19,105 bases of DNA, from NCBI GenBank assembly GCA_964386865.1, contig CAYLUN010000096.1, positions 1 to 19,105 on the forward strand, in the 5' to 3' direction. Shown piece after piece: positions 12,767 through 19,105 of this stretch (positions within the stretch are counted from its first letter, which is position 1; the number at the start of each line of letters is the position of its first letter). This stretch comes from CAYLUN01 sp964386865. Lineage in GTDB: Bacteria; Verrucomicrobiota; Kiritimatiellia; RFP12; UBA1067. The notes below the pieces were generated by a model. That model made no database searches. It worked only from the letters and a program-made list of their open reading frames with translations, and was not told the origin of the DNA. Made by a program: the position numbers and the translations under genes.

Positions 12767-13606
12767 TCACTTGCCCGTAGCCTCCGCAGACCGCAACAGC
12801 GCGCGCAGGTCTTTCGTGCTCACAAACTCCGGATCCGTCGCCTCCGCCTCGCGCACATACGCGCGCAAGCGCTCCAGATCCCCGCGGCCCTTCGCCAGAT
12901 AGCCCAGATAAAACAGAGCCCGTATCTTGAGGCGGCGCGCCTCGTCGCCCGCCTCGCCCTCCGCGGGCGCGCACTTCTCCAGCGCGGACAGGAAGCACGG
13001 CTCAGCCCGCGCCGCGTCGCGCAGGCGCCCCAGGTAAAGCTCGCCGAGCGAAAAGTCCAGCTCCGCGCACGCCGGGTTGTTCGCGATGCCCTGCCGCAGC
13101 AGGGACGCGCCCTCCTCGGCGCGACCGGCCAGCCGCGCCAGCACATAGGAGCCGGTCAAAAAGGCCTCCGTATTTTTGGGCGACGCGCGGCAGGCGGCCC
13201 AGACCCACGGCAGAAGCTCGACCGCATGCCGGTCCTCGATGTGCCGGTCTTCCTGCACGTGTATGCGGGCGTTCAGCCAGCTCCACGGATCGAAGCCGCC
13301 GACACCCGCAGCGGCCTTCGCGCGTTCGCTGTCATGCCCCTGTTCGCGCCCGCCTTCCGCAGACCCCAGACCGTGGTCGCAAACGACGTTCCGAACCCCA
13401 CCGTGAAAATACTCCTCAACCTTGTCGAGCAAGGCCAGGCTCAGCTGCTGCCGCGCGTCGCCCAGCACCAGCGCCAGCACGTTCTCGCCGGGCATCTGCG
13501 GCAGGCGCTCCGGGCCCAGCCTCACGAGCGTGTGCCCGAGCGCCACCGACACGAAAACGCCGGCCGCAAGAATCCACCCCTCCGCACTTTGCCTGCTCCG
13601 TACCAC
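12767..13606 (-). CDS. Membrane-anchored TPR-like protein of unknown function
   Basis: 279 residues from GTG 13606. That start lies one base after the permease stop and follows an AGAGG site, which supports it over the longer frame beginning at 13675 inside the permease gene. The N-terminus has one hydrophobic helix (about 11-28). A middle segment with FDPWSWLNARIHVQEDRH and ELLPWVWAACRASP precedes helical repeats of TPR character (NTEAFLTGSYVLARL, AELDFSLGELYLGRL, KIRALFYLGYLAKG). It appears to be exported or to face the periplasm. It lies directly behind an ABC ATPase and permease, so it may be an accessory of that transporter. No enzymatic motif is visible. Confidence 0.75.
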   Translation of the reverse strand: MVRSRQSAEGWILAAGVFVSVALGHTLVRLGPERLPQMPGENVLALVLGDARQQLSLALLDKVEEYFHGGVRNVVCDHGLGSAEGGREQGHDSERAKAAAGVGGFDPWSWLNARIHVQEDRHIEDRHAVELLPWVWAACRASPKNTEAFLTGSYVLARLAGRAEEGASLLRQGIANNPACAELDFSLGELYLGRLRDAARAEPCFLSALEKCAPAEGEAGDEARRLKIRALFYLGYLAKGRGDLERLRAYVREAEATDPEFVSTKDLRALLRSAEATGK

Positions 13607-13607
13607 G

Positions 13608-14390
13608 TCAGAACCTCTTCTTGCGAAACACGCACGCCGCGAGCGCCAGACACGCCGCCGCGTAAGCCACCGCATAGGCCATCACCGCCGCGCACACGCC
13701 CCAGCTGATCGGCGGCCACCCGTGCACCACCCGCTGCCGCAGGTCGAACAACTCCAGATGGGGGCAGATCCAGTGGATCGCGCCCAGCACGCACGTGCCC
13801 GGCAGCGGCTGCGCCGCGGCCAGCGCGGGCAGGCGCTGGCCGAACAGCAGCATGCCGACCACGAGCAGGGCGCAGAAGGTCAGGTTGGCGGAGGACGTCA
13901 TGACCAGCGAGCCCAGCACGCCCAGCGCCGCCACAACCGCCAGCAGCCCCGCATGCAGGATGAACGCCTGCACCAGCACGGCCGGGAACCAGACGCCCTG
14001 ACGCACGCCGGCAAGCACCGCATAGGCCGCGTAGAAGACGGCCAGGGCCGAGAGCGCGGCCGCCAGCGCCCCCGCGTACTTGCCCAGCAGAACCGTCCCG
14101 CGCCCCACCGGTTTGGCGAGCAGCGGATAAATGGTGCGGCTCTCGAACTCCGGCGGAAACAGGCGGGCCGACACGCCGAGCGCGATCACGAGGGAGAAGA
14201 GCCAGACCAGCAGCAGCGCCAGCTCGTTGATGTAGCGGCTCGCGCCCGTGACGCCGAACGGCGCGAAGAGCGAAAGCGGCAGCAGGATCACCGCGCTCAG
14301 CACGAACACGACGATGAGGTCCTTGCGGCGATAGAGTTCGAGAACCGCCAGCACCGCCAGCGCCCAAATCTGGCGCACACGCACGCTCAT
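13608..14390 (-). CDS. ABC-2 type transporter permease
   Basis: 260 residues with about six membrane helices (roughly 8-18, 25-45, 56-76, 105-128, 140-165 and 170-184, plus a C-terminal helix at 229-253). EFESRTIYPLLAKPVGRGTVLLGKYAG (81-107) is the typical cytoplasmic segment of NosY/GldF-like ABC-2 permeases. ATG 14390 overlaps the ATPase TGA by 4 bases (ATGA), and a GGGGGG run precedes it. It would form the membrane half of an exporter or an ABC system linked to envelope assembly, with the ATPase encoded just upstream. The substrate is unknown. The C-terminus ends FRKKRF on the cytoplasmic side. Confidence 0.88.
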   Translation of the reverse strand: MSVRVRQIWALAVLAVLELYRRKDLIVVFVLSAVILLPLSLFAPFGVTGASRYINELALLLVWLFSLVIALGVSARLFPPEFESRTIYPLLAKPVGRGTVLLGKYAGALAAALSALAVFYAAYAVLAGVRQGVWFPAVLVQAFILHAGLLAVVAALGVLGSLVMTSSANLTFCALLVVGMLLFGQRLPALAAAQPLPGTCVLGAIHWICPHLELFDLRQRVVHGWPPISWGVCAAVMAYAVAYAAACLALAACVFRKKRF

Positions 14391-15115
14391 GGCGCGCCCC
14401 CCTTCTCGCCCAGCATCTTCAGGAAGATGCGCTCCAGATTCTGCCCGCCGTCGCCCGCGACGTCGCCCACCGCGCCGCACCAGACGAGCGAGCCCTGCTT
14501 GAGGATCGCGACCCGGTCGCAGATCAGCTCGGCCTCGGACAGCTCGTGCGACGAAAAGAAGATCGTCTTGCCGCGCTGCTTGAGCTCCAGAATCAGGTCG
14601 CGGAACTGGATGCGCGCCAGCGGGTCGAGGCCCGTGAAGGGCTCGTCGAGGATCAGCAGGTCGGGGTCGTGCAGCAGCGCCTGCGCAATGCCCGCGCGCT
14701 GCAGCATGCCCTTGGAGTAGTGCCGCAGCAGCCGGTCGCCCGCGTCCGCCAGCCCCACGCGCGCGACAAGCCGCTCGGAGGCCTCGCGGATCTGAGCCTT
14801 CGACATCCCGCAGAGCCCGCCGTAGAGCGCCAGCAGCTCGCGCACGTTGAGGTACGGGTAGTAATAGGCCGTCTCCGGCATGTAGCCGATGCGCCGGCGC
14901 ACCTCCGGCACGCAGGGGTCGCCGCCCCACACCGAGAGCCGACCCGCGTCAGGGCGGAAGAAGCCGAGCAGCATCTTGATCGTCGTGGTCTTGCCGGCGC
15001 CGTTGGTGCCGAGGAACCCGAGGATCTCGCCCTGCCGAACCGACAGCGACAGGCCGTTGACCGCGCGCAGGGCGCCGAACGACTTGGAGACCTCTTGTAT
15101 TTCAACCGTTTCCAT
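14387..15115 (-). CDS. ABC transporter ATP-binding protein (ABC-2 partner)
   Basis: 242 residues. Walker A is GTNGAGKTT (36-44), the Q-loop region has YMPETAYYYPYLNVRELL (78-95), the signature is the YSKGM variant of LSGGQ (133-137), Walker B is LLILDEP (153-159), the D-loop is GLDP, and the H-loop His is at 190. This is the CcmA/NatA-like type that pairs with ABC-2 permeases. METVEIQEVSKSF at 15115 is chosen as start because family homology begins there. The frame can be extended to 15346, but the extra residues look like translated intergenic repeat. No ribosome binding site is obvious. It is the first gene of the minus-strand operon through rdgB. Confidence 0.93.
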   Translation of the reverse strand: METVEIQEVSKSFGALRAVNGLSLSVRQGEILGFLGTNGAGKTTTIKMLLGFFRPDAGRLSVWGGDPCVPEVRRRIGYMPETAYYYPYLNVRELLALYGGLCGMSKAQIREASERLVARVGLADAGDRLLRHYSKGMLQRAGIAQALLHDPDLLILDEPFTGLDPLARIQFRDLILELKQRGKTIFFSSHELSEAELICDRVAILKQGSLVWCGAVGDVAGDGGQNLERIFLKMLGEKGGAP

Positions 15116-15221
15116 GACAAACCCAGTGCACGTTTTAGTGGCCGTCACTCTACTTTCTTTTCCCCCGTCAATCCAGAGAAAAATGGCGGGGGGCAGGTCG
15201 TGGATCCATCTGCGATTCGGC

Positions 15222-15253
15222 GCGTCTGTAGTTCCGGCGCTCCGTCGCCGGAA
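15222..15253. repeat. REP-like hairpin, copy 2
   Basis: CGCGTCTGTAGT precedes a perfect 8-bp stem, TTCCGGCG/CGCCGGAA (15232-15239, 15246-15253), with loop CTCCGT. It resembles copy 1 at 9012-9042 in flank, loop and order. Confidence 0.5.
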
Positions 15254-15264
15254 ACACGCCGCCT

Positions 15265-15286
15265 CTCCGCCGACGTAGCGGCGGAG
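15265..15286. repeat. Hairpin CTCCGCCG/CGGCGGAG, possible third REP-like unit
   Basis: A perfect 8-bp stem (15265-15272, 15279-15286) encloses the loop ACGTAG. It lies 11 bases from copy 2, so the two form a doublet. Confidence 0.5.
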
Positions 15287-15517
15287 CAGATCGGCACGTC
15301 TTGCGTCGAGCTGCGATACTCGCTCATTTACGTCTATCGAGCACATGACGCAAACGCCGTGTCCCGCATGGCGCTAAGCTAAACGGCGGCTCGGCGCAGC
15401 CTCGCCCTCCATCCTGCGGATTTGCGTTGAAACTCGAGGGCGAAGCGGTGCTGAACCGTTCACAAGACCAAGCAAATGCGCCTGTCTTAGCGCCATTCCT
15501 ACTTGTCCCTTTGTCGT

Positions 15518-15679
15518 CTAAATTTTGTCATGCCGCATTGCCACACGCTCTGTCCGCTCATGGCCTACAGGGCGGATGGCGCCAGCGTTGCCGCAGGCTT
15601 CGTGCGAGAAGCAGGAAAACGTGGCGGGGCCTTCCGTGAAGCCCGTGTTCAGGAAGGCGCCGGCGGCCTCTTTGGCCAC
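15518..15679 (-). pseudogene. Short orphan reading frame or coding remnant downstream of lptD
   Basis: This minus-strand frame runs from GTG 15679 to TAG 15518 (53 residues), starting 4 bases after the lptD stop. The first ~35 codons (AKEAAGAFLNTGFTEGPATF, then a Cys-rich part with CFSHEACGNAG) mostly end in G or C, as in the real genes here. The last ~18 do not. I do not recognise it. It may be a decayed gene end or a repeat with coding-like composition. No ribosome binding site is seen. Confidence 0.25.
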
Positions 15680-15683
15680 ACGC

Positions 15684-17936
15684 CTACCACGTCAGCCACT
15701 CGTCGTTCGACGACCGGTCTTCCGCGCGCAGCCACATCATCAGCGCGACGCGGAAGTCGCTGTCGTCCGTGCTCACCTCGTCGATGCGCTGGTAGTCGTT
15801 CTCATACGAGACGCGCAGCTGGAACACGAGGCAGTCGAGCTGGTACTGGATGTAGCCGCCAACCTCATCAAGCTCGTTGATCCGCACGTCGTACCGCGTG
15901 TAGAAGCTCCACGCCCACGTGTCGTTGATGTCGTGCGTGAACCCGCCGTAGAGCAGGTTCTCCTTGACGCGGTTCCACTGCTCGATCGACGAATCCTCGT
16001 AATCGTAGAGGTCGTGGTCGCGGCCCAGGTAGCCGCCGCCAAAGCGGAACTTTTCGTTCAGCTTATAGAAGGCGCTCAGGTCCGCATAGGCGAAGGTCTC
16101 GTACTCCGTGTCCCACTCCGCGTGCGCCTTGATGTCCACGGCTTCCGTCGGCGAGAACACCGTTTTCGAGCCGAGCAGCCGCAGACCCTTCTCGTCGAGC
16201 GCGCCGCCGGAGTCGAACTGCACGCCCGCGAAGACGTCCCACTCGAGCACCGTGCGCATCCGGTTCTGAGCGTCGCGCTTCTGCAGCAGGTTGCGCACGC
16301 CGGGCCGGACGCCGTGCCAGTCGTACGGCAGCCACGTGCCGTCGAAGCCGAGCTGGTCGAACCACTCGAACGAGCGGTCGTAATGGTCGAAGCTGTAGAC
16401 GCGGCCGTTATCCTCGTCGAAGCTGGTCGGCTGGTAGCTGTAGTCCAGGTAGGGCTCCACGACGTGGCGGTAGCCGTTGTTGAAGTCGGCCGTCGCGCGC
16501 GCAGACACCTCCACGCCCAGCTCGGCCGAATGGCGGCAGGCGTCGGTCTCGTACTCGGCCTCCGAGTAGTAGGTCTCGCGCAGCCCCGCGCGCGGCACCA
16601 CGCTGACTGCGTCGCCCAGCTTCACCGGGTAGGTCAGGCGGTGCGCCGTGTCCACGCGCGCCACGTTGTAGCTGGCCCACGAGCCGGGATAGTACATGTA
16701 CTCCGCGTCCGCGTTCTCGTACTTCGCCGCGCTGCGGTTCAGGTACCCGGCCCTCGTCTGGCTCTCGTAGTTGAGCCCCGTGCCGAGAACAGGCTGGGGC
16801 ATGATGTTCAGCCACCCTTCCGGCAGGCGAGCCACCCCCGAGTAGAACTCGTTGATCGGGCCGCTGGCCGTGACGCCCGCCGCCCAGGTGTGCTCGTGGT
16901 GCTCGTATGAGGCCATGTTGACGGGCGTACTCTCGCCGCGGTGGTCGCGGTTGAAAAAGTCGCTCGACACCTGCGAGTCGCTGTTGAATGTTCCGCGCAC
17001 CACGACCTGATCGCGCGGCGACAGGTCTACCTCATGCCGGAACCGGATGCGGTAGCGCTCCTCGTTCACGTCGGACATCCAGTTCCGGTCCTCGACGTCA
17101 TCCTGGGGGTCTTGGTCCCAGGCGTAGTAGGTCTCCAGCTTGCCCCGCCCCCAGTCCTTCAGGTCCCAGCGGACGTTCTGGCCCACCGCCACGCCGCGGC
17201 GCGTGCGGTAGTCGAGGTGCGTGGTCGCGTCCACCGAAGGCCCGTCGTTGCGCGGCGACTCGTACACGTTGTAGACGTAGCCGCCCAGCACGTAGGCGCC
17301 CCACTTCGACGTGTAGCCGGGCACCAGGCGGATGCCGTAGTGCGTGTCGATGTCCCGGTACCAATAAGGCAGGTACGCGAAGGGCACGCCGAACAGGTGG
17401 GGCACGGCGTTGAAGACCTCGACGTAGTCGTTGTCCTTGAAGCGGCCGTCGCCCGAGACGCTCCAGTGCCAGTGCCCCGGCGCGTTGGTGCACGTCGTCA
17501 CCTGTATGTGCTTGGCGTCATAGCGGCCGTCCTCGCGGCGCGTCACCTCGCGCGTCAGCACGCGGACGTCGCCCACCTTGATGTCGCCTATGCCGGTGAG
17601 GCCTTTACCCGTCTTGTAGTTGTACTCGACGTAGTCGCCCGTCCACGTGCCGAACCCGCTCTGCCGGATCATGACGTTGCCGCGCGCCTGGACGTCGCCT
17701 TTGTCCTGGTGCAGCCTCACGCGGTCGGCCCTCAGCTCGTGGTCGCCCGTGCGGACCACGACGTTGCCGGTGAAGGTTATCCACCCGGTCTTCTGGTCGA
17801 CCTCGAACTTGTCCGCCGTGCTTTCCAGGCCGGATTCGCCGGGCTTATCGGGAATCGGCAGGACGCCGATTCCCTTCGCCTGCGACCAGCCAACCACTGC
17901 AACGACCGCCCATACCGACAGTGCTGTTCGTTTCAT
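15684..17936 (-). CDS. lptD: LptD-like LPS-assembly outer-membrane protein
   Basis: 750 residues. A signal peptide (about 1-20, cleavage after WSQA) leads to an LptA/OstA-like N-terminal domain (about 34-140, with ITFTGNVVVRTGDHELRAD and GDVQARGNVMIR). A long beta-barrel region rich in aromatic and alternating residues follows, including VPFAYLPYWYRDID, where family members carry the conserved P-x-Y-x-P/WY turn. It should insert lipopolysaccharide into the outer leaflet together with LptE, which is not seen here. Only three Cys remain, so the disulfide pattern of the Escherichia coli protein is not conserved. The end is WLTW rather than a terminal Phe. Start M at 17936 is chosen because it begins the signal peptide; the longer frame adds 17 polar residues. 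It follows the RNase E/G gene by 54 bases, and a weak TATAAC box (17990-17995) overlaps that gene's stop. Confidence 0.85.
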   Translation of the reverse strand: MKRTALSVWAVVAVVGWSQAKGIGVLPIPDKPGESGLESTADKFEVDQKTGWITFTGNVVVRTGDHELRADRVRLHQDKGDVQARGNVMIRQSGFGTWTGDYVEYNYKTGKGLTGIGDIKVGDVRVLTREVTRREDGRYDAKHIQVTTCTNAPGHWHWSVSGDGRFKDNDYVEVFNAVPHLFGVPFAYLPYWYRDIDTHYGIRLVPGYTSKWGAYVLGGYVYNVYESPRNDGPSVDATTHLDYRTRRGVAVGQNVRWDLKDWGRGKLETYYAWDQDPQDDVEDRNWMSDVNEERYRIRFRHEVDLSPRDQVVVRGTFNSDSQVSSDFFNRDHRGESTPVNMASYEHHEHTWAAGVTASGPINEFYSGVARLPEGWLNIMPQPVLGTGLNYESQTRAGYLNRSAAKYENADAEYMYYPGSWASYNVARVDTAHRLTYPVKLGDAVSVVPRAGLRETYYSEAEYETDACRHSAELGVEVSARATADFNNGYRHVVEPYLDYSYQPTSFDEDNGRVYSFDHYDRSFEWFDQLGFDGTWLPYDWHGVRPGVRNLLQKRDAQNRMRTVLEWDVFAGVQFDSGGALDEKGLRLLGSKTVFSPTEAVDIKAHAEWDTEYETFAYADLSAFYKLNEKFRFGGGYLGRDHDLYDYEDSSIEQWNRVKENLLYGGFTHDINDTWAWSFYTRYDVRINELDEVGGYIQYQLDCLVFQLRVSYENDYQRIDEVSTDDSDFRVALMMWLRAEDRSSNDEWLTW

Positions 17937-17990
17937 ATCGCGTGCTCGCTCATTGCTGTTTGGCGTGGACGTTCCTCGCCATGCCATAAG

Positions 17991-19105
17991 TTATACCGCT
18001 TTTGACTCTCCGACGGAATACAAAACCTTTCCGGTCTGGCCGTCCGCGATGCAGAAGGATTCGGGGTGGCGGTGCATCTCGGACTTGAAGGTGAGCCGCC
18101 CAGTGTAGCGCCGCTGCAGCTCCACCAGAAACGCCTCGTCCTCGGTGCGCAGGCGCTCCAGCACGCTGGGCGCCACCACGATCTGCAGCTCCACGTCGCG
18201 TCCTTCGTTCCGGACCTTGCGCATCAGCGCCGCGATCTGCCGCTGGATATCCACGCTCAGCGCCAGCGGCGACTTGACCAGGCCGTGGCCGCGGCAGTAC
18301 GGGCAGTCGGAGTACATCTGCGACAGGAGGCTTTCCTCTTGGCGCTGCCGCGTCATCTCCATCAGCCCCAGCTCGGAGATGGCCAGCACGTTGGTGCGCG
18401 CGCGATCCCGCTTCAGGGACTGCTTCATGGCCTTGTAGACCGAGTTCTGGTGCTTGCGCGACTTCATGTCGATCAGGTCCAGCACCACCAGGCCGCCGAT
18501 GTTGCGCAGCCGCATCTGGCGGGCCACCTCGTCCACGGCCTCCAGGTTGACCTCGAGGATGGCCTCCTCCTGCGAGCCCTTGCCGCGGTGCCGGCCGGTG
18601 TTCACGTCGATGGCGATCAGCGCCTCGGTTTCGTCGAAGACCAGATAGCCGCCGGACTTGAGGTTGACCTTGCGCCGGAACGCCTCCTCCAGCTGCCGCT
18701 CGATGCCGTAGTGGTCGAAGATCGACAGCTGGCCTTCGTAGTGGTTGATCACGTTCTTGGCGCGGCGCGAGATCTTGCCCGCGACTTCGCGGATGCGCGC
18801 ATAGGCGTCCGGGTCGTCGATCGTCACGCGGTCGATCTCCTCGGTCAGCCAGTCGCGAACCACGCGCTCCACGAGGTCCGGCTCCTGATACACGCAAGCC
18901 GGCGCGCGCAGGTTCTTGATGTTGTCCTGCAGTTCGTTCCACGACTCCCACAGGTTGCGCAGGTCGCGCACGAACGAGCGCTTGCTCGCGCCCGAGCCCA
19001 CCGTGCGCACGATCAGCCCCGCGTCGTCCGGCAGGGGCAGGCGGTCGAGGATCTTCTTGAGGCGCTGGCGCTCCTTGGCGTCGCCGATCTTGCGCGACAC
19101 GCCGC
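17991..19105 (-). CDS. rng: RNase E/G family endoribonuclease, 5' end cut by window
   Basis: About 371 C-terminal residues are visible and the frame runs off the right edge. The first visible residues (GVSRKIG) correspond to a site inside the S1/catalytic region, so GTG 19100 is not the true start. The DNase I-like catalytic domain shows IAIDVNTGRHRGK with its metal-binding Asp and VLDLIDMK with the second Asp. The zinc-link CPYCRGHG, used for dimer or tetramer assembly, follows. The protein ends soon after the small domain, without the long scaffold tail of RNase E, which favours an RNase G-type protein. It processes rRNA and starts mRNA decay in the cytoplasm. lptD follows on the same strand. 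Confidence 0.92.
   Translation of the reverse strand, partial: GVSRKIGDAKERQRLKKILDRLPLPDDAGLIVRTVGSGASKRSFVRDLRNLWESWNELQDNIKNLRAPACVYQEPDLVERVVRDWLTEEIDRVTIDDPDAYARIREVAGKISRRAKNVINHYEGQLSIFDHYGIERQLEEAFRRKVNLKSGGYLVFDETEALIAIDVNTGRHRGKGSQEEAILEVNLEAVDEVARQMRLRNIGGLVVLDLIDMKSRKHQNSVYKAMKQSLKRDRARTNVLAISELGLMEMTRQRQEESLLSQMYSDCPYCRGHGLVKSPLALSVDIQRQIAALMRKVRNEGRDVELQIVVAPSVLERLRTEDEAFLVELQRRYTGRLTFKSEMHRHPESFCIADGQTGKVLYSVGESKAV

Larger units (their letters stand above)
15116..15683. other. Intergenic region between the ABC operon and lptD
   Basis: This 568-base stretch holds no confident gene. It contains two GC-rich hairpins (15232-15253, 15265-15286) of REP character and a short orphan reading frame (15518-15679, minus) with GC3-rich codons. 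The rest (about 15290-15517) shows nothing I can name. The operon promoter probably lies near 15116-15230 but is not clear. Confidence 0.5.

Noticed and set aside
15116..15346. N-terminal extension of the ABC ATPase to 15346
   Set aside because: The added residues come from the REP-like hairpin DNA and have no similarity to ABC proteins; METVEIQ at 15115 is the natural start.
15525..16910. Long plus-strand frame (461 codons) opposite lptD
   Set aside because: Antisense shadow in GC-rich DNA. The LptD-like reading on the minus strand has a signal peptide and family motifs; the plus-strand translation is Val/Arg/His-rich with no domain.

Overview
The window comes from a GC-rich, Gram-negative bacterium. 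It carries a periplasmic/outer-membrane protein related to LptD, lipoproteins and a NrfHA nitrite reductase, and short tandem heptamer repeats and hairpin repeats sit between many genes. The gene order and repeat style would suit a PVC-group bacterium such as Kiritimatiellota/Verrucomicrobiota. That placement is inference, because no marker gene here fixes the phylum.

Layout. (1) 1-4142 is probably the right-hand part of an element integrated at a tRNA-Asp gene. It holds the tail of an unknown gene, two unknown genes (a small membrane-associated protein and a putative lipoprotein), a strong terminator, an AlbA_2/HATPase_c_4 regulator-like protein, and a tyrosine recombinase next to the tRNA. 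The far end of the element lies outside the window. (2) 4143-5961, minus strand: tRNA-Asp, then a UbiA-family prenyl-phosphate transferase and a GT2 polyprenol-phosphate glycosyltransferase whose stop and start overlap. (3) 6179-8925, plus strand: grpE, dnaJ and rsmE. (4) 8926-9370: a gene-free stretch containing a 232-bp MITE-like element with a 10-bp terminal inverted repeat and a 9-bp direct repeat on each side. (5) 9371-11405: nrfH and nrfA, the quinol-linked ammonia-forming nitrite reductase. NrfA has CXXCH instead of CXXCK at its first (catalytic) heme. (6) 11415-15115, minus strand: an apparent operon running ABC ATPase, ABC permease, TPR-like anchored protein, a previously untracked 33-residue lipoprotein, DEDD exonuclease and rdgB. 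(7) 15116-15683: a gap with REP-like hairpins and a short orphan reading frame. (8) 15684-19105, minus strand: the LptD-like protein preceded by an RNase E/G gene cut by the window edge.

The main novelties are repeats and small genes rather than a new defence system. Heptamer or octamer pyrimidine arrays stand where a ribosome binding site would be before dnaJ, rsmE and the gene at 158. The others are the MITE-like element upstream of nrfH, the small lipoprotein at 12655-12756, the CXXCH-type NrfA, and two related REP-like hairpins 6 kb apart. I do not see a convincing complete undescribed multi-gene system.
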